A stretch of DNA of 64,000 nucleotides from assembly GCF_011090185.1 (NCBI RefSeq), contig NZ_JAAFGS010000001.1:682001-746000 (forward strand), in the 5' to 3' direction. Shown in pieces: positions 1 to 8,235 of the stretch. The stretch is from Saccharibacillus alkalitolerans. GTDB lineage: Bacteria > Bacillota > Bacilli > Paenibacillales > Paenibacillaceae. How positions within the stretch are numbered: position 1 is the stretch's first letter; every line of letters starts with the position of its first letter. Position numbers and translations under genes: made by a program. The notes beneath the pieces are model-generated. The model saw only the letters and a list, made by a program, of their open reading frames with translations. It searched no databases and was not told the DNA's origin.

Positions 1-211
1 GCTTCGGAGCGTGGACATCGACACGAAAGAGCCGTTCAACGCGCAGGTCGAGCGTTCCGACGCCTGCGCCGTTCCGGCAGCGAGCGTCGTGATGGAGAGC
101 GTCGTCGCCTGGGAAGTGGCGAAAGCGTTCCTCGAGAAATTCGGAGGGGATTCCATGGAGGAAATCCGGGCGAACTACGACAACTATAAGCGTCAGCTGG
201 AGAACTACTGA
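1..211 (+). CDS. aroC: Chorismate synthase, C-terminal end (partial)
   Basis: The reading frame is already open at base 2 and ends at a TGA at 209-211, so only the last 69 residues are inside the window. They carry the third chorismate synthase signature, [15 protein letters not shown], with the Arg-Ser-Asp and Ala-Val-Pro-Ala core of the FMN-binding site. The enzyme converts 5-enolpyruvylshikimate-3-phosphate to chorismate in the cytoplasm using reduced FMN. The gene lies one base upstream of aroB on the same strand, the usual aroC-aroB-aroH order of Bacillus and Paenibacillus, so it is probably cotranscribed with them. The upstream part cannot be judged. Confidence 0.93.
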   Translation, partial: LRSVDIDTKEPFNAQVERSDACAVPAASVVMESVVAWEVAKAFLEKFGGDSMEEIRANYDNYKRQLENY

Positions 212-212
212 T

Positions 213-1331
213 ATGAGGAACGCGACGGCAAAGACGCTGACGGTCGAGCTGGGCGAACGTTCCTATCCGATCGTAATCGGCGGCGGGCTGCTGGATAGGG
301 CCGCCGATTACCTTAGACAAGCGGGCGTGCCGGACAAGAGTCCGCTGATGATCGTCAGCGACGACAATGTGGCTCCCCTGTATCTGGAGCGGCTGGAGTC
401 CGCTTTGAGCGGCGGCGGTTACCGCGTCGTCAGCGCGGTCGTGCCGGCCGGCGAACAATCCAAGTCGCTGACCGTGTATAACGATCTCGTTACCCGCGCC
501 ATCGAAGCCGGTCTGGACCGTTCCTCGGCCATTCTGGCGCTGGGAGGCGGCGTGGTCGGCGACCTGGCCGGCTTCGTGGCCGGTACATACATGCGCGGTA
601 TCCGTTTTGTTCAGGTTCCTACGACGATTCTCGCGCACGACAGCAGCGTAGGCGGCAAGGTAGCCGTTAACCATCCGCTCGCCAAAAACATGATCGGCGT
701 GTTCCATCAGCCGGAGCTGGTGCTCTACGACGTGGATACGCTGAATACGCTGCCGCCTCGCGAAGTGCGCGCCGGGCTGGCGGAAATGGTCAAGCACGGC
801 TTGATCTGGGACCGCGAGTTCGCCGAATGGTGCTGGAACAACGCGCCGCGCCTGCTGGATCTCGAGCCGGAAGCATTGATCTACGGGTTGGAGCGGGGCT
901 GCGCGATCAAAGCGCAGATCGTCTCGCGCGACGAACGCGAAAATGACCTGCGGGCGATTCTGAATCTGGGCCATACTTTGGGACACGCGATCGAAGCCGT
1001 GGCGGGATACGGACGTTACCTGCACGGCGAAGCGATCGCCGTCGGGATGGCCGCCGCCGCGCTGCTCGGCGAAGAACGCGGCGGGGAGACCGGCCTGTAT
1101 GCCGAGACCATGCTTATGCTGCGGGCGCTCGAACTGCCCGTCACGCTTCCGGAAGACATGGATACCGAAGCGCTCATGGCCGCCATGCAGCGCGATAAGA
1201 AGTTCCGGGAAGGCAGGATGGTCTATATCGTGCCGAGCGAGATCGGCCGGGTGGAAATAGCAAGCGACGTGGACGCGGACGCCGTTCGCGACGTCATCGA
1301 ACGGCTGAAAGAGAAGGAGGAATCCTCATGA
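213..1331 (+). CDS. aroB: 3-dehydroquinate synthase
   Basis: This 372-residue protein matches the family length and carries out the second shikimate step, converting DAHP to 3-dehydroquinate with NAD and a metal ion. The NAD-binding segment GGGVVGDLAGFVAG is near residue 110, followed by DSSVGGKVAVNH. The metal ligands are expected in LAEMVKHG, GHTLGHAIE and LHGEAIAVG, and all three motifs are present. The ATG at 213 starts one base after the aroC stop, and no separate promoter is visible, so translation is probably coupled. The 3' end overlaps aroH by four bases (ATGA). Confidence 0.97.
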   Translation: MRNATAKTLTVELGERSYPIVIGGGLLDRAADYLRQAGVPDKSPLMIVSDDNVAPLYLERLESALSGGGYRVVSAVVPAGEQSKSLTVYNDLVTRAIEAGLDRSSAILALGGGVVGDLAGFVAGTYMRGIRFVQVPTTILAHDSSVGGKVAVNHPLAKNMIGVFHQPELVLYDVDTLNTLPPREVRAGLAEMVKHGLIWDREFAEWCWNNAPRLLDLEPEALIYGLERGCAIKAQIVSRDERENDLRAILNLGHTLGHAIEAVAGYGRYLHGEAIAVGMAAAALLGEERGGETGLYAETMLMLRALELPVTLPEDMDTEALMAAMQRDKKFREGRMVYIVPSEIGRVEIASDVDADAVRDVIERLKEKEESS

Positions 1332-1702
1332 TCTACAACCGAGGCATTCGCGGAGCGACGACCGTCGAGCATAACGAACGGGAAGCAATTTATGCCGCGA
1401 CCGAAGAATTGGTTGCGGAAATGATCGAACGCAACGGCATACGTCCGGAAACGGTCAGCAACGTCTGGATCACGGTCACGCACGATCTGGATGCCGCTTT
1501 TCCGGCGGTAGCCGTGCGCCGACAGGCCGGGTGGGACTTCGTTCCGCTCATGTGCGCCCTGGAAATTCCCGTGGAAGGCAGCCTCCCGCGCTGTATCCGG
1601 CTGATGATCCAGGTGAATACGGAGAAAAGCCAGCGCGAGATCAAGCATGTGTACCAACGCGGGGCGACGGTGCTTCGTCCCGATTTGGCCGGACGGAAAT
1701 AG
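1328..1702 (+). CDS. aroH: Chorismate mutase, AroH class
   Basis: This 124-residue protein fits the small monofunctional AroH-type mutase that rearranges chorismate to prephenate, the branch point toward tyrosine and phenylalanine. The N-terminus NRGIRGATTVEHN contains the active-site Arg of the family. The segment VPLMCALEIPVEGSLPRCI holds the region with the catalytic Glu and Arg. The start ATG overlaps the aroB stop, so translation is likely coupled. About 40 bases downstream a new strong promoter begins the trp transcription unit, so aroH probably closes the aroCBH message. In relatives trpE usually follows here; in this genome it does not. Confidence 0.95.
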   Translation: MIYNRGIRGATTVEHNEREAIYAATEELVAEMIERNGIRPETVSNVWITVTHDLDAAFPAVAVRRQAGWDFVPLMCALEIPVEGSLPRCIRLMIQVNTEKSQREIKHVYQRGATVLRPDLAGRK

Positions 1703-1741
1703 CCGGTTTGCGCTTTTTTGAAAAGGGAAAGACGGGCGCGC

Positions 1742-1770
1742 TTGCTATCCGTTCGCCGATCGGGTATAGT
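1742..1770 (+). promoter_or_regulatory. Sigma-A promoter for the trp leader
   Basis: TTGCTA at 1742-1747 and TATAGT at 1765-1770 are separated by exactly 17 bases. The expected start of transcription is near 1777. It lies after aroH and before a structured leader, so the trp genes have their own promoter as well as any read-through from aroCBH. Confidence 0.75.
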
Positions 1771-1921
1771 AATGAACAACGTTAAGGATTCGCGCATCCG
1801 CGCCGGGAACAGGAGTGTTCCCGGGCGGCGGCGAAGAATCGTGAGGTCCGAAGGGACCGATGCGGCAGAAGCCGCAAGACAGAGCAGAGTCAGGCTGAGC
1901 AGAGTTAGCGTATAGAGGAAG

Positions 1922-1950
1922 ATTCGCAGGCGAAGCGCCGCGAATTTTTT
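1922..1950 (+). terminator. Attenuator-type terminator in the trp leader
   Basis: Arms ATTCGC and GCGAAT enclose GGCG-AAG-CGCC, giving ten base pairs with one bulged A, followed immediately by six Ts. It lies about 145 bases after the predicted start of transcription and about 200 bases before trpD, so it can stop transcription before the structural genes. Confidence 0.75.
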
Positions 1951-2027
1951 AAGCTATACATCGACGAATGCGAACCTCCGGAAGCCGGACGGTTGTCCCG
2001 CCGCTACGCGGACGATCGTTCGGACCG

Positions 2028-2060
2028 AAGACCTCTGCTGCGAAGCGGAGGTCTTTTTTT
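2028..2060 (+). terminator. Second terminator upstream of trpD
   Basis: AAGACCTC at 2028-2035 pairs with GAGGTCTT at 2048-2055, with an inner GCT/AGC pairing, followed by a run of seven Ts. It is a second intrinsic terminator between the trp promoter and trpD, so read-through or antitermination must be needed for expression from that promoter. Confidence 0.75.
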
Positions 2061-2149
2061 ATCACCTTCGGCTTGGCAGACGCAGGAATTCCGGTCCGGA
2101 GAAAGCCTCAAGGCGCTCGAACTTATTCGACCTTGAAGGAGAGATCATC

Positions 2150-3226
2150 ATGCAGACAACCCCACATCCGTACACGACCGAGACACCGCAGCCGACTTTG
2201 AGCGTGCGGGACGCGCTGGCACTGGCTTCTGAAGGCGTTTCGCTGACGCGCGAGCAGGCCAGAAACGCAATGGAAGCGATCATGACAGGCGACGCGACGC
2301 CGGCCCAGATCGGAGGATTTCTGCTGGCGCTGCGCATGAAGGGCGAAACGACCGAAGAGATCACGGGATTCGCCGAAGCGATGAGAAGTTTCTCCAGTCC
2401 GGTCGGCACCGCCCGGGAGCGGCTGCTCGACACCTGCGGCACGGGAGGCTCCGGCATTCATAAATTCAATATTTCGACCGCGTCCGCATTGATCGCTGCT
2501 TCCGCTTCGGTGCGCGTGGCCAAGCACGGCAACCGTTCCGCCAGCGGCCGCGCCGGAAGCGCAGACGTGCTGGAAGCGCTCGGCGTCAACATCGGGCTGA
2601 GCGGCAGCCAGGCGGCGGAGTGCCTGGACCGGATCGGCATCTGCTTCCTGTTCGCGCAAACGTACCACCCGTCGATGAAGCATGCGGCCGCTCCGCGCCG
2701 CGAATTGGGCGTCCGCACGGTATTCAACCTGCTGGGCCCGCTGACCAACCCGGCCGGCGCCGACCGTCAGCTGCTCGGCCTGTACGATGCCGGCCGCACG
2801 GAGCAGATCGCCTCGGTGCTCGGCAATCTGGGCGCGAAGCGCGCGATGGTCGTCGCGGGACTCGACGGCCTGGACGAGATCAGCGTATCGGGGCCGACGA
2901 GGGTGTCGGAATTGAAGGCCGGCGTCGTTCGCACTTACGAAATTACGCCCGAGGAATTAGGCTTGTCGCGTTATCCGCTCGAAGACATTCTCGGCGGCGA
3001 TGCCGCGGAAAACGCGCGTATCGTGCGCGGCGTACTGTCGGGCGAACGCGGCGCGCGGCGCGACATCGTGCTGGCGAACGCGGGTGCTTGCATGTACACG
3101 GCGGGAAGAGCCGAAAACTTGACGGAAGGCGTGCGAATGGCGGCCGATATCGTGGACTCTGGCTTGGCCTTGAACAAACTCGAACAGCTTGTACGGATAA
3201 CGGAGGAGTGCGGTTATGTATCTTGA
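2150..3226 (+). CDS. trpD: Anthranilate phosphoribosyltransferase
   Basis: This 358-residue enzyme joins anthranilate and phosphoribosyl pyrophosphate to give phosphoribosylanthranilate. The PRPP-binding glycine loop is seen in DTCGTGGSGIHKFNIST near residue 93, followed by KHGNRSASG and the anthranilate-site segment MKHAAAPRRELGVRTVFN. A good ribosome site (AAGGAGAG) precedes the ATG at 2150. The first 15 residues are a short extension relative to most homologues. It is the first gene of trpDCFBA and overlaps trpC by 11 bases. No glutamine amidotransferase domain is fused, and neither trpE nor trpG is found in the window. Confidence 0.97.
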   Translation: MQTTPHPYTTETPQPTLSVRDALALASEGVSLTREQARNAMEAIMTGDATPAQIGGFLLALRMKGETTEEITGFAEAMRSFSSPVGTARERLLDTCGTGGSGIHKFNISTASALIAASASVRVAKHGNRSASGRAGSADVLEALGVNIGLSGSQAAECLDRIGICFLFAQTYHPSMKHAAAPRRELGVRTVFNLLGPLTNPAGADRQLLGLYDAGRTEQIASVLGNLGAKRAMVVAGLDGLDEISVSGPTRVSELKAGVVRTYEITPEELGLSRYPLEDILGGDAAENARIVRGVLSGERGARRDIVLANAGACMYTAGRAENLTEGVRMAADIVDSGLALNKLEQLVRITEECGYVS

Positions 3227-4043
3227 TCGAATCGTGGAAACGAAACGCCGGGAAGTCGAAAGCCTGAGAGAAACGTTGAACGTCGCGGAAGCGGAACGAC
3301 GCATTGCGGACATGCCTTCCGCGCGCAGCTTCGAAGCCGCGCTGCGCCGTCCCAAGCGGCCCGGCATGGCATTGATTGCCGAAGTGAAGAAGGCTTCGCC
3401 TTCCAAAGGGCTGATCCGGGAGGACTTTCATCCCGTGCAGCTGGCGCGGGCTTACGAAAAATCCGGAGCCGACTGCCTCTCCGTCCTGACCGACCGCGAT
3501 TATTTCCAGGGCAGCCCGGAATATTTGACGGCGATCCGGGAGGCGGTGAACCTGCCGCTGCTTCGCAAAGACTTCGTGATCGACGAATCGCAGATTTACG
3601 AAGCTCGCCTGATCGGCGCCGATGCGGTCCTGCTGATCGCGGCGATTCTGCCGACCGCTCGGATCCGGGAATTGAAAGCCGCGGCCGAGGCGCTCGGTCT
3701 CGACGCGCTGATCGAAGTGCATAACGCCGAAGAGCTGCACCGGGTGCTGGAAGTGACGGACCGCGGACTGATCGGCGTCAATAACCGGAATCTGCATACG
3801 TTCGAGACCGATCTGGGCGTGACCGCGGAGCTTGCCGAGCTCGTGCCGCCCGAAGCGCTGTTGATCAGCGAGAGCGCGATCCGCACGGCGGAAGATATCG
3901 CGTATGTGAGCGCAGGCGGCGCGCGCGGCGTGCTGATCGGCGAAACGTTCATGCGCCGACCGAATATCGGGCAAGCGGTGGCGGAAGTCATGGGACCTCT
4001 TCCCACCATAGCCCAAACCGCGAAGGCGGAGGGATCGCGATGA
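3216..4043 (+). CDS. trpC: Indole-3-glycerol phosphate synthase
   Basis: This 275-residue TIM-barrel enzyme cyclises carboxyphenylamino-deoxyribulose phosphate to indole-3-glycerol phosphate. Visible signatures are IAEVKKASPSKGLI (first catalytic Lys), LLRKDFVIDESQIYEA (second catalytic Lys), INNRNLHTFETDL and the late SESAI phosphate-binding strand. The ATG overlaps the end of trpD and is preceded by GGAGGAG inside trpD, so the two are translationally coupled. It is a stand-alone enzyme, not fused to TrpF as in Escherichia coli. The 3' end overlaps trpF by four bases. Confidence 0.97.
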   Translation: MYLDRIVETKRREVESLRETLNVAEAERRIADMPSARSFEAALRRPKRPGMALIAEVKKASPSKGLIREDFHPVQLARAYEKSGADCLSVLTDRDYFQGSPEYLTAIREAVNLPLLRKDFVIDESQIYEARLIGADAVLLIAAILPTARIRELKAAAEALGLDALIEVHNAEELHRVLEVTDRGLIGVNNRNLHTFETDLGVTAELAELVPPEALLISESAIRTAEDIAYVSAGGARGVLIGETFMRRPNIGQAVAEVMGPLPTIAQTAKAEGSR

Positions 4044-4804
4044 CCGACCGCGAGCATATTCCGCCGCAGCGGACGCCCGAACAGAAGGCTTCCGCAAGCC
4101 GTCCTTACGTCAAAATTTGCGGTATTCGGACCGTTGAAGCGCTGCGCAGAGCGGCGGAACTGAGCGTCGATTACATCGGACTGGTGTTCGCGCCGAGCAA
4201 GCGCAGGGTGGAGCCGGAGCAGGCCGCGGAATTGATTCGCGAGCTGAAAAGGACGGAGACGCCCGGCGACCCGGACCACGGGGCAAAGCCTGCCGGAACG
4301 AAGATCGTCGGCGTATTCGTCAATCCGGAGATAGACGAATTGAAACGCGTTCTCGCTGTCGTTCCGCTGGACATCGTGCAGCTGCACGGACAGGAAAGCC
4401 CGGAGAGGTGCCGCGAGGTACGCGGCGCTTTCGGCGTGGAAGTGTTCAAAGCGATATCGATCGGCGGGCAGGGCGGCGAGGAGAATCATGCGGAGCGCGC
4501 GGAAAAGATCGCTTCCGCTTACGCGGGAGCGGCCGACGCGCTGCTGATCGATACGTACGATCCGCTGTACGGCGGCGGGTCGGGAAAAACGTTCAATTGG
4601 GACATCGTTCCGCTGTATCTGGAAGCGGCGGGGGCGCGCGGGTTGAAGCTGTTCGTCGCCGGCGGCTTGACGCCGGACAACGCGGGCGAACTGGTGAGAA
4701 ATTACGGACCCGACGGAATCGACGTCTCGAGCGGAGTCGAAACGGACGGGCATAAAGATATCGAAAAAATGACTCTATTCGTGGAAAGGGCGGTTTTCTC
4801 ATGA
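4040..4804 (+). CDS. trpF: Phosphoribosylanthranilate isomerase
   Basis: This 254-residue enzyme performs the Amadori rearrangement of phosphoribosylanthranilate. VKICGI (catalytic Cys) near residue 27, [40 protein letters not shown] (catalytic Asp) and [10 protein letters not shown] are all present. It is 35-50 residues longer than typical TrpF. The extra length is an N-terminal extension of about 24 residues and an insert near residues 72-92 rich in Pro, Gly and Asp. The ATG overlaps the trpC stop (ATGA), and the 3' end overlaps trpB by four bases, so the operon is tightly coupled. Confidence 0.96.
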   Translation: MTDREHIPPQRTPEQKASASRPYVKICGIRTVEALRRAAELSVDYIGLVFAPSKRRVEPEQAAELIRELKRTETPGDPDHGAKPAGTKIVGVFVNPEIDELKRVLAVVPLDIVQLHGQESPERCREVRGAFGVEVFKAISIGGQGGEENHAERAEKIASAYAGAADALLIDTYDPLYGGGSGKTFNWDIVPLYLEAAGARGLKLFVAGGLTPDNAGELVRNYGPDGIDVSSGVETDGHKDIEKMTLFVERAVFS

Positions 4805-6006
4805 TCGGACAGGTACCGGACGCAAAAGGACGCTACGGCGATTTCGGAGGACGATTCGTTCCCGAAACGCTGATGAACGCATTGATCGAGCTCGAACAAT
4901 CCTACTTGAAATATTCGGCGGATGAGGCGTTCAACGCCGAACTGAACGATCTGCTGAAGCAGTATTCGGGACGCGAAACGCCCCTTTATTACGCAAAGCG
5001 TCTGACCGAACACTTCGGCGGCGCGAAGATCTATCTGAAGCGCGAAGACTTGAACCACACGGGAGCGCACAAAATCAATAACGCGCTGGGACAGGGACTG
5101 CTCGCCGTGCGCATGGGGAAGAAGAAGGTAATCGCGGAAACGGGAGCGGGACAGCACGGCGTGGCGACCGCCACGGTAGCGGCGCTGCTCGGCTTGGAGT
5201 GCAAAGTGTTCATGGGCGAAGAGGACATGCAGCGCCAGCAGCTGAACGTGTTCCGGATGAAGCTGCTCGGCGCGGAAGTGGTGCCGGTTCTGTCGGGAAC
5301 GAAAACGCTGAAGGACGCGGGCAACGAGGCGCTGCGCTACTGGGTCAGCAATGTGCAGGACACGTTTTACATTCTCGGTTCGGCGGTCGGTCCGCATCCG
5401 TATCCGCTGATGGTCCGCAACTTCCAGCGGGTGATCGGCGACGAGACCCGGCGCCAGATTTTGGAGACGGAAGGGCGGCTGCCGGATACGATCGTGGCGG
5501 CGGTCGGCGGCGGCAGCAACGCGATCGGCATGTTTTACCCGTTCGTGCGCGACGGGAACGTTCGATTCGTCGGCGTCGAAGCGGCGGGCAAAGGGATCGA
5601 CACGCCGCTGCACGCGGCCACGATGACGCTCGGCACGAAAGGCGTGTTCCAGGGCTCGATGAGCTACCTGCTGCAGGACGAATACGGCCAGGTGCAGCCG
5701 GCGCATTCGATCTCCGCCGGACTCGATTATCCGGGCGTGGGACCGGAGCACTCTTATCTCAAAGACACCGGCCGGGCCGAGTACGTTCCGATCACCGACG
5801 AGGAAGCGCTTGACGCGCTGAAGCTGCTCTGCCGCACCGAAGGCATCATTCCCGCACTGGAATCGGCTCATGCGCTGGCGCAGGCGGGAAAGATCGCGCC
5901 GGAACTCGGCGAGGACAAGCTGCTGGTCGTCTGCCTGTCGGGACGCGGCGACAAAGACGTCGAATCGATCATGGCCTACGAAAATAAAGGAGGAGACGCG
6001 CAATGA
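4801..6006 (+). CDS. trpB: Tryptophan synthase beta chain
   Basis: This 401-residue PLP enzyme condenses indole with serine. The Schiff-base lysine lies in [15 protein letters not shown] near residue 88. The PLP phosphate loop [10 protein letters not shown] is near residue 235, and the C-terminal LSGRGDKD segment is typical. Its length matches the TrpB1 family that works in complex with TrpA. It starts at an ATG overlapping the trpF stop and overlaps trpA by four bases, so the alpha and beta chains are translationally coupled. Confidence 0.98.
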   Translation: MIGQVPDAKGRYGDFGGRFVPETLMNALIELEQSYLKYSADEAFNAELNDLLKQYSGRETPLYYAKRLTEHFGGAKIYLKREDLNHTGAHKINNALGQGLLAVRMGKKKVIAETGAGQHGVATATVAALLGLECKVFMGEEDMQRQQLNVFRMKLLGAEVVPVLSGTKTLKDAGNEALRYWVSNVQDTFYILGSAVGPHPYPLMVRNFQRVIGDETRRQILETEGRLPDTIVAAVGGGSNAIGMFYPFVRDGNVRFVGVEAAGKGIDTPLHAATMTLGTKGVFQGSMSYLLQDEYGQVQPAHSISAGLDYPGVGPEHSYLKDTGRAEYVPITDEEALDALKLLCRTEGIIPALESAHALAQAGKIAPELGEDKLLVVCLSGRGDKDVESIMAYENKGGDAQ

Positions 6007-6929
6007 ACATGCAGCCCAACCCGACAAGACGGACGGCGCTGAATCCTGCCTCGGAAAGCGGCTTGTCTTCCGGAGCGGCGGAAGAAGCCGTTTTTGCGGA
6101 TACAGCCGCCGCGTTCCCGCGCCCCAACGCGATCGAAGAGACGTTCCGGCGTCTCGGAGAACGCCGCGGCACGGCGCTTATTCCCTTCCTCACGGTAGGC
6201 GACCCGGATATCGAGACGACGCTCGAGATTATCGAACGGCTGGAAGAAGCCGGAGCGGACGTGCTGGAACTGGGCGTTCCGTACTCCGATCCGCTCGCGG
6301 ACGGTCCCGTTATCCAGCGGGCTTCCGCCCGGGCGCTGCAGCAGCTGATTACCGTGCGTACCTGTCTGGACGTCGCGCGGCAGGCGAGAGAACGTGGCGT
6401 CAAAATGCCGTTCGTGCTGTTCACCTACTATAATCCCGTGCTGCAGATGGAATTGGACGCCTTTTTCGAGGAAGCTTCCGGGCACGGAATCAGCGGCTTG
6501 ATCATTCCCGACCTGCCGCACGAAGAGGCGGAAGAGATGCTTGAACGCGCCGACCGGGCGAACATCGCGCTCATTCCGCTCGTCGCGCCGACTTCCAGCG
6601 AACGGATCGACAAAATTCTGCGCAACGGCAGAGGCTTCGTCTACTGCGTTTCGTCGCTCGGCGTTACCGGCGAGCGCGCTTCCTTCCACGAAGGAGTGGA
6701 CGATTTCATCCGCGAGGTGAAGTCCCGTACGCAGCTGCCCGTGGCGGTCGGCTTCGGTATCAGCGGCCGCGAGCAGGTGCTGCGCTTTTCCGGGCTGTGC
6801 GACGGCGTCGTAGTGGGCAGCGCGATCGTGCGGACCATCGAGACCTTGATTCCCGAACTGATGAATGCCGACAAACGCGAAGATGCGCTCTTGCAAATTC
6901 GCGAATTTGTGGCAGAATTAAAGGTATAA
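6003..6929 (+). CDS. trpA: Tryptophan synthase alpha chain with N-terminal extension
   Basis: This 308-residue TIM-barrel protein splits indole-3-glycerol phosphate to indole, which tunnels to TrpB. The catalytic regions are recognisable: [16 protein letters not shown] (strand 1), [16 protein letters not shown] (catalytic Asp), [14 protein letters not shown] and [12 protein letters not shown]. The family is usually 255-270 residues. The extra 40 residues precede [15 protein letters not shown] and are low-complexity. I find no ATG, GTG or TTG in frame nearer the conserved start, and the ATG at 6003 has a good ribosome site (GGAGGAGA), so the extension appears real. Confidence 0.96.
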   Translation: MNMQPNPTRRTALNPASESGLSSGAAEEAVFADTAAAFPRPNAIEETFRRLGERRGTALIPFLTVGDPDIETTLEIIERLEEAGADVLELGVPYSDPLADGPVIQRASARALQQLITVRTCLDVARQARERGVKMPFVLFTYYNPVLQMELDAFFEEASGHGISGLIIPDLPHEEAEEMLERADRANIALIPLVAPTSSERIDKILRNGRGFVYCVSSLGVTGERASFHEGVDDFIREVKSRTQLPVAVGFGISGREQVLRFSGLCDGVVVGSAIVRTIETLIPELMNADKREDALLQIREFVAELKV

Positions 6930-7026
6930 GTGATTGTCCCGAGACAAAAAGCGAGGCGGAGGAAGCCCCCGGGGCTTCCCGGCCCGGCGCGAAAGATGCG
7001 GATCGGGGCAAAAACTAACTTTTTGA

Positions 7027-7064
7027 GCGTGTGCGCAGCCCGCTGCTTTCGCACTGCAACACGC
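7027..7064 (+). other. Imperfect hairpin between trpA and hisC
   Basis: In the 162-base trpA-hisC gap, GCGTGT with CAG pairs with CTG with ACACGC around a 15-base loop. A GC-rich palindrome also lies at about 6960-6980. Neither is followed by a T run, so these look like message-internal structures rather than terminators. Their role is unknown. Confidence 0.3.
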
Positions 7065-7091
7065 CAAATCAGGAAAGTAGGGGAATGATCC

Positions 7092-8189
7092 ATGCAGCCT
7101 AAAGCGCATATTGTCGATCTTCCGGTCTACCAGCCCGGTAAACCGATCGAAGAAGTTCAAAAAGAATACGGCCTCAGCGAAGTCGTCAAGCTGGCTTCGA
7201 ACGAAAATCCGTACGGATTTTCCCCTCGCGTCAAAGCCGCGATCGAAGAAGAGCTGACCCGGTTCAACCTGTATCCGGACGGCGGAGCGGTCGAATTGAC
7301 CGCGGCGGTCGCCGAGCATTTGTCGGTGAACCCGGACCAGATCATTTTCGGCTGCGGCTCGGACGAAGTCATCGCCCTGCTTGCCCGCGCGTTCCTCTCG
7401 GAAGGCGACGAGACGATTATGGCGGACGCTACTTTTTCCGTCTATAAGAGCAACGCCGATATCGAGAAAGCGACGAGCATCGAGGTGCCTCTGCAGGACG
7501 GCAAGCACGATCTCGAAGCGATGCTGGCGGCCGTGACGGATCGGACGAAGATCGTCTGGATCTGCAATCCGAACAATCCGACGGGCACCATCGTAAACGA
7601 AAGCGAGTTGAAAAGCTTTTTGGACCGCCTTCCGTCTTCCGTGATGGTCGTGCTGGACGAAGCTTATTTCGAATACGTGACCGATGAGGAATATCCGGAC
7701 GGCACGAAGCTGCTGGCCGATTACGGGAATGTGGTCGTCCTGCGGACGTTTTCCAAAATTTACGGTCTCGCCGCGCTGCGGATCGGTTACGGCGTCGGCA
7801 GTTCGGCCGTCATCCGCTCGATCAACCAGGTGCGCGAACCGTTCAATACGACCCGAATCGCCCAGGCCGCGGCCAAGGCCGCGCTGGCGGATCAAGAATT
7901 CGTGCAGTCGTGCAGAGCGAAAAACGCCGAAGGCCTCGAGTTCCTGAAAGCCGAGTTCGAGCGGCTGGGGCTGTCCCATTTCGCGGCGAACGGCAACTTC
8001 ATCATGGTCGACACGAAGCAGTCCGCGTCGGACGTGTTTCAGCGGATGCTGCAAAAAGGCGTCATTGCCCGTGCGGGGTTCAAGCGCTATCCGACTTATC
8101 TGCGCGTGACGGTCGGTTCTCCGCGGGAGAACGAGATCTTCATCCGCACGTTCGAAGAAGCGTTGAACGAACAGGGAGCGGCCGTCTGA
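7092..8189 (+). CDS. hisC: Histidinol-phosphate aminotransferase
   Basis: This 365-residue fold-type I PLP aminotransferase carries VKLASNENPYGFSP at the N-terminus, WICNPNNPTGTIVN mid-protein, VVLDEAYFEY and the PLP lysine in TFSKIYGLAALRIGYG. Together these are the HisC signature. In Bacilli the trp-linked HisC also transaminates phenylpyruvate and hydroxyphenylpyruvate, which explains its place between trpA and tyrA. The ATG at 7092 has an AGGGGA ribosome site. A spacer of 162 bases separates it from trpA and 46 bases from tyrA. Confidence 0.96.
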   Translation: MQPKAHIVDLPVYQPGKPIEEVQKEYGLSEVVKLASNENPYGFSPRVKAAIEEELTRFNLYPDGGAVELTAAVAEHLSVNPDQIIFGCGSDEVIALLARAFLSEGDETIMADATFSVYKSNADIEKATSIEVPLQDGKHDLEAMLAAVTDRTKIVWICNPNNPTGTIVNESELKSFLDRLPSSVMVVLDEAYFEYVTDEEYPDGTKLLADYGNVVVLRTFSKIYGLAALRIGYGVGSSAVIRSINQVREPFNTTRIAQAAAKAALADQEFVQSCRAKNAEGLEFLKAEFERLGLSHFAANGNFIMVDTKQSASDVFQRMLQKGVIARAGFKRYPTYLRVTVGSPRENEIFIRTFEEALNEQGAAV

Positions 8190-8235
8190 TCGGCCCGCTT
8201 TTTCTGTTATCCCCCACAAAGCGAGGCTGACTGTT

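Larger units (their letters stand above)
1777..2149 (+). promoter_or_regulatory. Structured 5' leader of the trpDCFBA operon
   Basis: This 370-base untranslated region contains, in order: a perfect hairpin with arms CCGGGAACA and TGTTCCCGG (about 1803-1824), a short hairpin GGTCC/GGACC, a hairpin TGCGGC/GCCGCA (about 1860-1876), an AG-rich stretch at 1880-1917 with five GAG and two TAG triplets, a first terminator (1922-1950), and a second terminator (2028-2060). GTATAG at 1910-1915 can pair with CTATAC at 1954-1959, enclosing the first terminator. There is no T-box AGGGTGG motif and no Trp-rich leader peptide. Attenuation control of trp is a reasonable inference. The GAG-rich stretch recalls a TRAP site, but its spacing is irregular. 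Confidence 0.6.

Noticed and set aside
36-1025. Long minus-strand frame opposite aroB, and similar antisense frames opposite most large genes (for example 6918-8594 and 57333-59249)
   Set aside because: High G+C makes open antisense frames common. They lack ribosome sites and family matches and mirror the codon pattern of the real gene.
1772-1915. 47-codon frame running through the trp leader
   Set aside because: Its ATG lies two bases after the -10 box, so it would precede or coincide with the start of transcription. It has no ribosome site, no Trp codons, and covers hairpins and the AG-rich tract.
1880-1917. True TRAP site
   Set aside because: Only five GAG and two TAG triplets are present, with spacings of one to ten bases. 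TRAP sites usually have nine to eleven triplets separated by two or three bases. Kept only as a resemblance.
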